This document shows, one piece after another, positions 35,203 to 45,715 of a stretch of 64,000 nt of DNA. This DNA is from Annulohypoxylon bovei var. microspora (Eukaryota; Ascomycota; Sordariomycetes; Xylariales; Hypoxylaceae), in NCBI GenBank assembly GCA_022836615.1, contig MU405342.1:3535-67534 (forward strand), in the 5' to 3' direction. The position numbers and the translations under genes are program-made. Under the pieces are notes generated by a model. It was not told the DNA's origin. It made no database searches and was given only the letters and a program-made list of their open reading frames with translations. Numbering within the stretch: position 1 is the stretch's first letter; the number at the start of each line of letters is the position of its first letter.

Positions 35203-37060
35203 GCTTTCCGGGCAAGCTCAGGTTCTCGCGGCGGTTGAAGTGTTGATGGGTTCTATGGCTTGTTTACTTCATTATTAGCGAATGCATCATGAGGCGTCTG
35301 GGGATAGAAAATGTCGGGATGGCGTATAGGGGACGGGGGAAAAAATCTAAAGGCATTGTATTGTGTATACATGGCATATGTATAAACCTGTATAGTACTA
35401 CATACTCATGAAGTGGTCTAGAGGGGGAAGACCAGGGTAGGAATCGGGACGGATGGGGACAAAAAGGACCATCCACTCTAGTGATGTACAAATTCAGTAG
35501 ACAATCCGAAGACTCTTGGAAATTGTCAACATCGAACCACTTCTGTTTAGACATGTATAAACCAGGGTGAGTAGAACTTTATCTCGCGATTCTTGGAATT
35601 GCAGATAGTCATAAGACTCAATGAACCCAGATGGGTATTCTTCAAGCTCCGAACAATATCGTGACTAACGCACTCGCTCATGAGAGGTCCGAAGTCTTAA
35701 CTCACAAAGTTAAGCTCGTCATTCATATCCCATTCCAGCGTACCTAGTAGGCAAATACTGTACATACGTACCTATACGAAGGTAAGCAATATATGTAGGT
35801 ACGTACGGGAATCACGGCGGAGCGAGATTAGGTCAGCTGAGTCTCACCTGCAATATTAGCTAGGTACGTAGGACGGCGCAATGTAACCTTGCCGCTCTGG
35901 CGCGGAGATGGGAGACATGTGTATATATCTGAGGCTATTTGCCGTTTCGGCAGCCAAAGGCGAGGACTTGGGGTCCGGCCTATGGGAACGCGCGCGGCCG
36001 AGAGCTAGAGTGCCGGTTCGTGTTAGCACGTATCCGGGGCAGCCGGGGTTGCGGCTATTTTTAGACCTGTCTTGTTTATTGTTCGATGGGACGACCTGGG
36101 AGGGGATGTGTATTTGAAGGTAAAAGCTATTGGTACCGTATCTCGACTTGTCGACGAACTCGATCTAAGTGGTCTCGCGTACGAACGGCCGTCTCGATCG
36201 AGACGTGCCAAGCGGAGCGCCCCTTTGGACTCTAGAGTAATCAAGGACGCTGTGGGGAGCGACAAGTTTCTCCGTGGACGATTCGCTCTATACCCAGGTA
36301 GGCTTTGGCAGACCGGGCTGAGATTATCGGATGCGGTGAGATCCTACAATACATACAACACGAGATATGTATTATGTGTAGGGCTGAAGTTAGGCGAAGT
36401 CAGGCTAACTTACGTACCTGCGTACATCACATAGACCTCGTCGCAGAATTTTCCTCGGTACGGAAAAGGGGGTCTTTTGTTTTTTTCTTTCCTTTCCTTT
36501 TTCTTGCCCTTTTTGCTTTTTTCTTAGCTTGGCAATGTTGGGCCATCTATCTATCGATCCGTCCCATCCTGACCTGTCAGAAATGGGCTTCACGTCGCGT
36601 GGTTCCGGGGGCAGGCTTTGGCTGGGCGCTGACATGTCTAGCATTATGGTCTGGTTTTGAGTATCGACTGTATGGATGTATGTATGTAGTGGCAAGGTGA
36701 ACAAACAACGGTAAGAGGATTTCTCTGTACGACCCGAGGCCGAAAGACATGTATGTACATGTACCCGTAGTCCTTCAATCTTAATTCTCATTTGGGCGAG
36801 AGCGACCCGGTCTCTGGTTACCTAGTCAGGTCAGCCCCAAGCCCCCTTGACTTGCCTCGTGCTTTCTTATTATTACGGCTTGGCAGTGGATGTGGAGAGG
36901 CAGTAACATTGGAGGAAAAAAGTGACGTCGATCTTATTATATAATGGGAGCTGGACACCCTCTCCCTCGACAATAATCACATCAAGCCTTCATTGAATTG
37001 TCTCATCAGCGGTACGATATACTCGGTTGCAGATCTAGTTAGCAAAGAAAGATTCTCACG
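35203..37060. other. Intergenic region
   Basis: 1.9 kb without a supported gene. It contains GGTACGTACG-type and TACCTAGTAGG motifs (about 35730-35860), pyrimidine tracts near 36480-36520, and at the right end the promoter elements of the next gene. Frames of up to 131 codons here show no recognisable content. Confidence 0.5.
36923..36946 (+). promoter_or_regulatory. CRE-like site and TATA-like element
   Basis: TGACGTC (36923-36929), a bZIP/CRE-type site, lies next to ATTATATAAT (36937-36946), about 115-140 bases upstream of the ATG of the small secreted protein gene. Spacing fits a fungal core promoter. Confidence 0.4.
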
Positions 37061-37668
37061 ATGTTGTTCTCATCTCGCGTCTTCGTATCTACGGCAGCCG
37101 CGCTGCTAGCTCTCTGGTAAGCCCTGTCTTGCGCACCTTGGCCTGAGCGCCTCGGACTAACACGACGATATAGCAATATAGCCACAGCCATCCCGCAGGG
37201 AGGACCAATCTCGCCGGTGTCGACCCCTACTACGGTCCCGGGTCACTGCTCGACGACAATGGATGACTTCGAGCATACTACGGCTTGGGTGAAGACTCAC
37301 GAATGCTACACCTACACCCGCACGGCCCAGTCCTGTGAGTATCCGCTCCTAGCATCTGATTGCCTTACAGCAACTAAAAACTCATTGCTAACACCAACAT
37401 AGCTACTTGCCCGACTCTGTCGTGCGCGGCTCAACCAACGGATCGGGTCTGCCCGGAGATCATCAAGGTTTCAAGCGTGACAGTCCCGTGTGCCACCGAC
37501 TGCTGCCCGACAACATCGACATCGTACGTGTCGAACGGGGCCTGCCCGACCTGTGCTGAATGCCCTATCCCAACCCAATGGATCACCTACACGACTGGAT
37601 GCGCAGGCACGCCTACTATCACGTCCGAAACGATTGAGACGGCGCCATGGAACACGCCTAGTAATTAG
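37061..37668 (+). CDS. Small secreted Cys-rich protein
   Basis: Exons 37061-37116, 37174-37334 and 37403-37668 give 160 aa; both introns close in phase. The N-terminus is a signal peptide (hydrophobic STAAALLALCNIATA, cleavage before IPQ). The mature part has about a dozen Cys residues, including CATDCC and CPTCAEC, many Thr residues and no recognised domain. Small size, secretion and Cys content make it an effector-like or cell-wall protein candidate; this is inference. The 3' end converges on ARC1, with about 125 bases between stop codons. Confidence 0.75.
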
Positions 37669-37794
37669 AAAACTAGTGTGGACAATAGTCTAGGCAATTG
37701 ATGAGGAAGGAATTGTAGTTAGTAGTTCTGAATCTAGCTTCATTTCATCTCGTGATCGGTCGGTTAATTAGCCGGATCTTGTGTGATTATCTGA

Positions 37795-39195
37795 TTATCG
37801 TACTGGAGCATCCTTCAAGCTCTTGACTGTGCACACGCCTCCGCTAGCCGTAACGAGCTTCCCAACTTCTTCCTTGCCCGCCTCCTTGACCAAGTGGCCG
37901 TTGAACACAACCTCCAGATTCTCCGTCGTAGCGAACCCCGCAGAGAACGTCTCCCAGATCTTTTTCTTAGGGTTGAGGATACCGTCCGGCTCGCCGTCGA
38001 AACCCTGGAAGGTTACGCGCTCACCAACCTTTGCGTCGGGAGGCGGGGCAACGAGCTCGAACGGTCCCTTGTGGTCGTCTACTTCGCCCTCCTTCAGTCT
38101 CGGCGAAGCGCACAAGACTAGACCAGACGATTTAATTCCCCGCATCTTGACGGGCTTCAGGTTGGCGACGAGGACAACCCTGCGGTTCTGCATCTCCTCC
38201 AGAGGCACCACACCGTTCAAGCCAGAGCAGACGGTTCGGCAAACCTGGCCCTCGTACTCGGTCGTATCCTCGTAGCCAGCCGGGTCGCCCATGGCAATCG
38301 TAGACACGAACAAACTGTCGGCTTCCGGGTGCTTGATAGCCTTTAGAATGTGGCCAACCCTTATCTCGATCATGTTGACCGACACGGGTTTGGGGGCGGT
38401 AGGGGCCTTCTGTTGTTTGGGAGCCTTCTCTTTCTTCTCCTTCTTGGGCTTATCGGTGGCGGCACCGACTGCTGCTGCGGCCTTGTCCTTGGCTTCGACT
38501 GCCGCATCCTTGACGGTCTCGGCCGCTGCCTTCGTTCGGTCGACGAGCGTGGTGGTAGCTCCACCTGCAGCTGCGGCTGCGGCGGCGGCCTTCTCCTTCT
38601 TTAGGCGCTCCTTCTCCGCCTTGGCGTCGGTAGGCGGCTTGACGTAGAGGACCTCGTCGAGGTCGACCTTGACCTTATCCGCATCGCCGACGCTCAGGCC
38701 GAAGACGCCGGAGTTCTGGACGAAGTCGAGGTGGCGGAGGATGTGAGGATGGCCGCGCTCGCCCGTGCGCTGCTCGGGGGTCCACGATTTGACGGCGGGG
38801 GCCAGGGACTCGTAGATGGCGACGTCGGCCTTGGAGGGCTTGGTGCCGAGGAGCGTGGTTCGAGACGTTAGGTGGGAGTTGAGCTTGTCCAGAATAGAGG
38901 TGTCGGATGGGGAGCTCTTGAGCCGCTCAGACGTGGTGATCCATTGCTGGACTTCGGTCTCTTCGGTGGAAGACAGCTTCTGGGATTCCAGCGCGGCCAT
39001 GGTGAAAGCTCGGAATGAGATACCTCGTGGAAGAGGGCGGAGAATTCGGAGTAGTGACAGTTTGATGGCTTTCAACAGACTGCGACTCGGAAGGTGTCGC
39101 AGAGAAAAAGTGGTGATAGTGTCAAGAGAAGAGGGGCTTAATGAATTTTTTGAAGTTGGGCGTTGTAAAAGTGCCCCTCCATTCAATTGACTCAT
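37795..39195 (-). CDS. ARC1: Arc1-type tRNA-binding aminoacylation cofactor
   Basis: One open frame of 466 codons. The usual protein probably starts at Met66 (39000, MAALESQKLS), giving 401 aa. It has a GST-C-like N-terminal domain (about residues 70-190 of the long form) that docks onto Met- and Glu-tRNA synthetases, a Lys/Ala-rich tRNA-binding linker (about 195-270, with KPKKEKKEKAPKQQKAP), and a C-terminal EMAPII/Trbp111 OB fold starting at VNMIEIRVGHILKAIKHPEADSL and including NLKPVKMRGIKSSGLVLCAS. It stimulates aminoacylation and keeps synthetases in the cytosol. The 65-residue upstream extension is in frame, Arg/Leu/Ser-rich with almost no acidic residues, and looks like a mitochondrial presequence (see findings). 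Confidence 0.9.
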   Translation of the reverse strand: MSQLNGGALLQRPTSKNSLSPSSLDTITTFSLRHLPSRSLLKAIKLSLLRILRPLPRGISFRAFTMAALESQKLSSTEETEVQQWITTSERLKSSPSDTSILDKLNSHLTSRTTLLGTKPSKADVAIYESLAPAVKSWTPEQRTGERGHPHILRHLDFVQNSGVFGLSVGDADKVKVDLDEVLYVKPPTDAKAEKERLKKEKAAAAAAAAGGATTTLVDRTKAAAETVKDAAVEAKDKAAAAVGAATDKPKKEKKEKAPKQQKAPTAPKPVSVNMIEIRVGHILKAIKHPEADSLFVSTIAMGDPAGYEDTTEYEGQVCRTVCSGLNGVVPLEEMQNRRVVLVANLKPVKMRGIKSSGLVLCASPRLKEGEVDDHKGPFELVAPPPDAKVGERVTFQGFDGEPDGILNPKKKIWETFSAGFATTENLEVVFNGHLVKEAGKEEVGKLVTASGGVCTVKSLKDAPVR

Positions 39196-39544
39196 TCATT
39201 TGGTGGGGTGATGGTAGGTGATGATTATGTAATATACCCGTTAGTTAAGTTAGAGTGTTAATTGCATGAAAACAATTTAAGGTTGTTTCGAGTTTCGGAC
39301 TTAAGTCGGACCGCAATTAACTTGAGGTTACGCGGGTGCACGGGATGCAGGTGTAACCCCAAGCTCCCCAAGCTTACAGAAAGAGAGAAGCCTAGTAAAC
39401 CGTAAACGTCAACCGTCAATCGTCAATCGCGACTTTTCATATTCGAAGCTCCCTCGAGCTGTTTTTGATACTCCCGTACCCATCAGAAACAGCTAATCAT
39501 CTTACAACCATCGAGAAACACTATACCGCCGAAGTTTTTTCGAG
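39196..39544. promoter_or_regulatory. Shared upstream region of ARC1 and the V-ATPase c'' gene
   Basis: About 350 bases separate the outermost starts of these divergent housekeeping genes. The sequence is AT-rich, with repeated CGTCAAYCGTCAATCGTCAAT near 39407-39428. No other site is clear. Confidence 0.4.
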
Positions 39545-40388
39545 ATGGGCGCCTTAACTTATAGCGCTGGAGGGCTTTCCTCATTCCTGACTGTCGTCGG
39601 ACTTTGTATGTCAAAGTGTCAAGTGGTTAAAATGGATACCTTGAGTCAATGGCTGACCGTTTATAGATATGCTCTTTACCGGGAGTGGTGAAGCCTTCAA
39701 TGTTCGTCTCAATCTTGCAATAACAATAATAATAACAATAATCAATTCGATCATAATCCTAATGGTTGTCTAGGTCGGAGCTTTCCTCGAATCTATATCG
39801 CCTTATGTATGGGCAGACCTCGGAATTGCACTTTGCATTGGATTGTCGGTTGTTGGCGCAGCATGGTACGACTACTAGAACCTATCACCGAATTCGACGC
39901 GATTAACATTGTTTAGGGGTATCTTCATCACGGGCTCGTCCATTCTCGGAGGTGGTGTTAAGGCGCCGCGAATTCGAACGAAAAACTTGATCTCCATCAT
40001 CTTCTGCGAAGTCGTCGCCATCTACGGTGTTATCATGGCTATCGTATTCTCCTCGCATGTCACATACGCCAGCGCCTACGAGACGTTCGATGCAAACGCT
40101 TACTATACAGGTTTCGCTCTGTTCTGGTCCGGCTTGACTGTTGGAGGATGTAACCTAGTTTGCGGTATTGCCGTCGGTATCAACGGCAGTGGAGCAGCTT
40201 TAGCTGATGCTGCAGATCCCTCTCTGTAAGTCCAGAGTTATCCTCTCTAGCTGTGTGATACGCTAACAGGAGTCATCAGCTTCGTCAAAATCCTCGTCAT
40301 CGAAATCTTCAGTTCTGTCCTAGGTTTATTCGGCTTGATCATCGGTCTCCTCGTATCCGGCAAGGCTGACGACTTCGGTGTAATTTAA
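39545..40388 (+). CDS. VMA16: V-type proton ATPase proteolipid subunit c''
   Basis: Exons 39545-39605, 39667-39701, 39774-39865, 39917-40225 and 40280-40388 give 201 aa with full phase closure. The protein is almost entirely membrane helices: SSFLTVVGLCMLFTG near the N-terminus, then the paired proteolipid hairpins (ADLGIALCIGLSVVGAAWGI; NLISIIFCEVVAIYGVIMAIV; FALFWSGLTVGGCNLVCGIA; LVIEIFSSVLGLFGLIIGLL). Glu in FCEVVAIYG is the proton-binding carboxylate. The subunit is part of the rotating Vo ring that acidifies vacuoles and endosomes. Intron 2 has a slightly atypical donor (GTTCGT) and an AAT/AAC-rich interior. Confidence 0.93.
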
Positions 40389-40827
40389 TCTCGACGACGT
40401 ACGGAAGGAATACAGTGTAAGAAAAGATGCATTCCCAATCCACCAAGGATTGTTGGCGTTCGGAAAGACGGTTTCAAATTGGGGAATGTCACGGTTTGTC
40501 CGTTTGCGAACTACTGTATGTACTAATATGTATGACAAGACTGGGCACGGTTACAGTTCATCAGAGACTGCTGGAATAGACACCTCCCAGACGAACCTCC
40601 ACGATGGTTAGAACGTTGAGCAGGCTAGGCCGACGTTTGCCGTGTATCGAGCTCTCGCAAGTCATCCAAAGAGTCGATCTAGCTACTTATTTTGACTAGT
40701 AAATATGAAATAAAGGGCACGTTTTCTGTGTCGGACAAGGGATATTTTAATGGTTACCCGGAATGTGCGATATGGGTTTACTACCTATTTACCGGTTAGA
40801 ATAAAGCAGACACCTTGAGCCTCAAAC
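40389..40827. other. Convergent 3' spacer
   Basis: AT-rich spacer between the stop codons of VMA16 (+) and the HET-domain gene (-). It is expected to hold both polyadenylation regions. Nothing else is recognised. Confidence 0.5.
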
Positions 40828-43135
40828 TCATATCAACACTATTTCTCTTTCTTCACAACCTCTAAACAGCTTCGTACCATATCCATCCTTCGGCTTGGAC
40901 CAAAAAATACCAATTCTATAGAAAGTTTCCGACCCTGGGGCTTTGTATATTAGGAGCCCATATGCTAATCTATTCTCAGGAACGTCATCGTTATCGTTTA
41001 GCTCATCAGCTTCGTCGTTAGTGGCCGCAAGCAGTTCCGCTGGGTGTGACCAAGCAACAAAAGTACTACATGATCTCCAACATCGATCAAACTCCCCGCC
41101 CAGTCGCACTCACATTTAAAGATAGCGCGGTCTTCACTATCCGCGACAAGTTCGCCATCGTCAGGAAATTCGGAGTTCCGAACTCTGTCTGGGGATAGCT
41201 GAAGTTGGCATATTCTACCGGTGACCTTCAAAGAACCACCCTTGAGCCTGCCAAATTGGTCAACCCCTGCCAACGTCATTTCCTTCTCGATTTTCCGGTA
41301 CGCTTTTCGGACGCCCTTCACATACGGACGTAGATATATGTCAGGTGCCCAGCTCCACGACGGCGCGATATACACGGCAGGGCGCGCCAGCTGCTCCACC
41401 AACGCCGGGAAGCTAGGCGCGGGCTGTTTCACGCAGGAGAACCAGAGGCCTTTGTGCAGATCTGTCATCCAGATCCCGGCCAAGTAGTCGCCGCCCAGCA
41501 AGCGGTGGAAGTTCTGCGCGAGCCCGGATATGGCGGGGAAGAGGTCCGTCTGATTCGTGAAGAGCCGCGCGGTGAACTGCTCGACGACGTTGGCGTACCA
41601 CGACCAGCAAAGCTCGTCCGGGCTCTTGTCGGGCGCGTAGATGGATTCCAGCTGGAAGTGCGGGATGGCGCGCGACGGCGTGCCGTCGCCTTCGGTGTAC
41701 GACCATTCCGGGCACAGGAAGTGCATCCGCGAGCCCCCGAACCAGATGCAGGCTTTCGACAGGGCCTGCTCTTGGTACGTCCACCCGCGCGTTCCCCAGT
41801 TGCTGGTCTCGAGGTCCTTCTCGATGTACGAATCGTCGTTGGCCACGGTCCCGCTCCAGTTCGAATCGATATTTATGAGACGTACGCCCCACGCCCCTGC
41901 GATCAGCGGGTTGATCCTGGACCGGAAGGGAATTCTCAGCCGCGGCGGCGGCCGTTCTAGGAAGCCCTGGAGGCAGGAATTGGACGATAGCGTGAAGAAC
42001 GTGACATGCGCGTGTTCGTAGATCCGGCCCATCTGGATCGATTCCTTCTCCCAGTCTTCGCCGTCGTCTTGGATGATGCACAGCGCGTCTACCCAGAGAT
42101 ACGATAATGAGAGCGCCCGGGTTGTCTGTATGGCGTCGCACAGAACTTTGGTCATATTGCGGGCTTCGAAACCCGACAGCCTTGCCGCGAGAGTCGATTT
42201 AGTCGTCTTGTACTGACTGAGGGCTTCCTCCTTATTGCCCCAGTAGTAACTCAGCGCTGCGTATCTGACGGGCTCGGTCCGCGATTTCGAAATATCGTCT
42301 TTTCGCACGAGCCGCGGTATGTCGCAATCGACCTGGATCAACCGCGTGGGTATGAAGCTGGGCTGGGGCGGGGGGTTGTGTTCTTCTGTGAACCGGTCGA
42401 CCTCGCCCTTCAACCACGCGACCCTCTCCTCTGTGAGAATGTACCCGGTCTCGTTGAGCCGGAGGCGAAGCCATTTCTCGCATGCCTTCTGAGCCGCTAG
42501 GGAAGAATCAGGGGTTTTACCGCCGTTGTGTGGCGTAGGGGTTGACTCGATCGCGAATCGGAAAGTGTACGAACAGTCGAGCCCTAAATTAAGGTCGTTA
42601 GAACATGGATTCTTACATCAAGGACGAGAGGCACGTCGTCGTTACTTTCTTCGTACTCTATAGTGAGCCTAGCTTCCAGCGATGCGAGGCCGCGGTTCTT
42701 TTCGTAGCCGTCAGGCAGATTGTCAACTCGCCACCCATAATTCAGCTTTATAGAGAAATAGAATGCCGCCGACGTGTCGACGTCGTCCTTGGCGAGGGCT
42801 TTCTCGAACGCGGGAGATAGGATAGAGTCTTGGAGCAGCTCGCAGAATTCACAGCCGTCAGAAGCTGACTTTCTTATGTTGAGCAGGGCTGGGTATATGT
42901 CGTGTCGGTAATAGTCGATGTCTATGTGCCTGTACCGGTCGTCCGCGCCAAGCTTGAGATATTCCTGGCCGTCTTCGCCACCCGAGGCAAAGCCCCCGAT
43001 TGCGACATCGTCCAAGTCTAAGGCCTTACATCTATTGCAAAGTGTCGAGTAGCGTGGGATTGCCGAGGAAGCAACAGACGGGGGACGAGATCGCCTCCCA
43101 AAGCATCCGCATAGATCACGAGGATTCATACTCAT
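40828..43135 (-). CDS. Heterokaryon-incompatibility (HET) domain protein
   Basis: Proposed exons (minus) 43135-42646, 42583-41051 and 41009-40828 give 734 aa. The HET domain (about residues 230-400) has the hallmark blocks RYAALSYYWG, LSLSYLWVDALCIIQDD, DWEKESIQMGRIYEHA and NWGTRGWTYQEQALS. HET proteins trigger cell death on contact between genetically different individuals, and the family is also likened to innate immune receptors. The N-terminus has paired Cys (CGCFG; LCNRC; CEFCELL). Intron 1 is best placed at the GTAACG donor (62 nt); the stronger-looking GTAAGA donor would give a 33-nt intron and break the frame. The last, 41-nt intron (donor GTCACA) is less certain; without it the protein ends early at about codon 694, losing the RLAYGLLIYK tail. 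Confidence 0.85.
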
Positions 43136-43472
43136 GCACCTATTTTCTGATTTCAGAGAAATGTGGAATCTGCCGAATCTTGATTACTACCTAGGTAGGT
43201 ACTCTATCCTTTACATACTGGTATGGCTGTTTCCGTCATACCCGCTAGGCAACAATTTCATAGCCAACAAGCAACGCACGGCAGGAGCTGAAACAAACGT
43301 TTATGGACATGATTGGCGTGTATGGCAATGTTTCAAACTACGGTACTGCCTCTTATAGTTGTGATATTCTACATACACTAATCCCGCCATAGTTTAGTAG
43401 TGTGGGTACATAGTTTATAGCACAATTCCCATAGAAAATCATGTGCTTTTACTATAAAGGTATTATACCCTT
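43136..43472. other. Short spacer between HET and transporter genes
   Basis: Holds the HET gene promoter and the transporter 3' end (both minus strand). It contains CTACCTAGGTAGGTAC near 43188-43202. No gene is seen. Confidence 0.5.
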
Positions 43473-45715
43473 CTACACGGCCTGAGATTCTTGCACGGAG
43501 GCAGAAGGCTCAGAAATGCGCCTCTGCTCAGCTTCAACGAATTCTCGAGGGCGGTCTCGTTGAGTAAGAGTCTTGTCCCTAAAAACCAACAAGTCATCGC
43601 CATGCCTGAATATCTCGTCCATATCTTCGAGGGTTCGACGTGAGGTTTCCGGGTAGAATAAGAAGACAATCGGTAGAAACGACCAACAGAATCCCGCAAA
43701 TACTATGAATCACATAATGTCAGCTCTTGATGACTCGTTAGGTGCTGGCGCACATTCTTACGAAGGTAGAATCCCCATCCGAGGTTATCCACCCCGGCCT
43801 TTGTGAACTGTACTATGACAAACCCGCTCATCCAGTTTGTTGCAGTGGCGATAGCAGCTCCTCTGGTCCGCCACCCGAGGCTGTTGATCTCAGAGTTATA
43901 GACCCAAGGGACTTTAGCGAAGCTGGTACCGTAGCAGAAATAGTAAAGGAAGAACATGGCAACTGTTACTTTGCTAAGAGCCGTCTTCCGTTCCGGGTGG
44001 AATGTCGCTTCTCTCAGCGTGACTGCGGCAACAAGGTAACAAGATCCCATCGCAACGGAGCCGTACATCATAAGCCTATAAGTACGTAAGAAACTCTACA
44101 TATTAGGGAAGCAGTTGATAATTTAGTATCGTGGTCATACTTGCGCCTCCCGACTATATCTATAAGAACTAGACACAGAAAGGCCGCTCCCAGGTAGAGG
44201 CTGGCATTCGCTCCGGCCAGTAACCTTGCATATGAGCTAGATACTCCGACTGATTCCATCAAGAGGGTGGGAAGGTAATAACCCAGTGCATTTACGCCAC
44301 TGAACTGTTGCATCAATTGTGTCCCGCAGCTTCATAGCTGTCAGCATCGCGGTTGTTGGCCCACTATCTGACGTTCATGGGATAACTTGCCTGAGTAATA
44401 CCCTGCGAGCGGTCTGTAAAGGGTCTCTGCAGAGCACAACATCTACAAAGGGCCTACGGGCTATTTTTTCTTCCTCCAGGGCCTTTTGGATCGATTTTAT
44501 GTCATCGTTCAGGGTTTGGTCGTAGAGATCCTGTGCAGTTCCTCGCAGCCTTTCGAGTGTCACTCGAGTCTCCTCAAATCTTCCTCGTAGTAAAAGCCAC
44601 CGCGGTGACTCAACGGTGAGCGGTAGAAACGTTATTACGATAATTGAGAATATTAGCTGGAAAGCTAGAGGAAACCGCCACTGGAATGGACCATTGTTGT
44701 TGAATAGGGCGTAGTTCATCCAGTTTGCGATGCAGAATCCCAGCGTGTTGCAAAGCGAACCTAAAACAACAAGCTTGCCCCTAATCCGAGATGGGGAGGC
44801 CTCCGCCATGAACACAGGGCAGGTAGAGGACGTAATACCCACTTGACTAGGAGATCAGTACGTAATACATTTTAGGTATATAGGGTTGCATCCAATCCTG
44901 TAAGGCTTCAGGGGTGCCTCGGCTTTCGAGTGAGTAGATCGAGAAGGGGGAGAGGTCATAGGACTCAAGGAGCGAACTTACTACCGAATCCATTGATGAG
45001 CCGGCCTACAATCATTTGAGGCAAATGGTAAGCTGTAATCTGCAGGACCACACCAACGACATTGACAACGAGCCCAACGTAAATAGACTTCTTCCGCCCT
45101 AGTATATCACCAAGTAAGAATGATGCAAGACAACCGAAGAAAGCACCGAGCTTATGCAAAGGTCAGCATCCGCGATTGGCAATGTCGAACGTTACGACCC
45201 ACAGAGAAGCAGCTAGACGTAATGCCCGAGATACCTGGATCCTTAGTTTCTGGGAATACCTCGAGGAAATCAGTCGATATGAGAGCACCGGCAAAGGTTC
45301 CCTTAGCATTGGGCGTGAGCTAATCGTTGAGCAAGGGGTGTGGTGGGTGGTAGCCGAACCTGGTCGTAGCCAAAGTGTGCCATGGACACTATAAGAAGTC
45401 ACTCGTTATATCCACGGCGTGGCGGTGAGATTTGGGGGTGTACCAGAGTTGGTCAAAGTCAAGCAGACGAGCTGCCACTTTCCGCTTGGTGATGGCAAGC
45501 AAACCATATTATTGGATTAGGTCAGGGGGTCGATGTAAGACCAGCGTGTGTAGGTGCCCGGTAGTAGAAAGAGAGGAGGCACTACCGGCATCCTCCGAGT
45601 GAAGTGAAATAACAATCGATATTACAATCGATAATATAGCCCGGAGCCATTTACCCTCGGGTGCTTCCTTGTTGGTTGGCGTAACAATTAGGTTCCAAGT
45701 TTCTCCAGAAGGCAT
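43473..45715 (-). CDS. MFS sugar-type transporter
   Basis: Eight exons (minus): 45715-45586, 45388-45360, 45301-45203, 45150-44982, 44841-44391, 44329-44141, 44075-43762 and 43702-43473, giving 536 aa, the normal length. Sugar-porter signatures are FGYDQGTFAG, GDILGRKK, GRLINGFGMG, SPSRIRGK, ESPRWLLLRGR, TQLMQQFSGVNA, DIVGRRK and YPETSRRTLEDMDEIF. It should import a hexose, pentose or related polyol; the substrate cannot be told. The intron 44330-44390 has a GC donor (GCAAGT), and the intron 44842-44981 uses the second of two AGs. The first intron is uncertain: the only phase-consistent donor adds about eight residues to helix 1, and exon 1 contains a 12-bp tandem duplication. Exons 2-8 are intact, so I do not call a pseudogene. 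Confidence 0.85.

Noticed and set aside
42584..42616. 33-nt intron with GTAAGA donor in the HET gene
   Set aside because: Too short for splicing and it breaks the reading phase; the 62-nt alternative from GTAACG fits both.
43473..45715. Transporter as a pseudogene
   Set aside because: The fragmented frames are explained by seven introns that all close in phase, and family motifs from helix 1 to the C-terminus are intact; only the first intron is doubtful.
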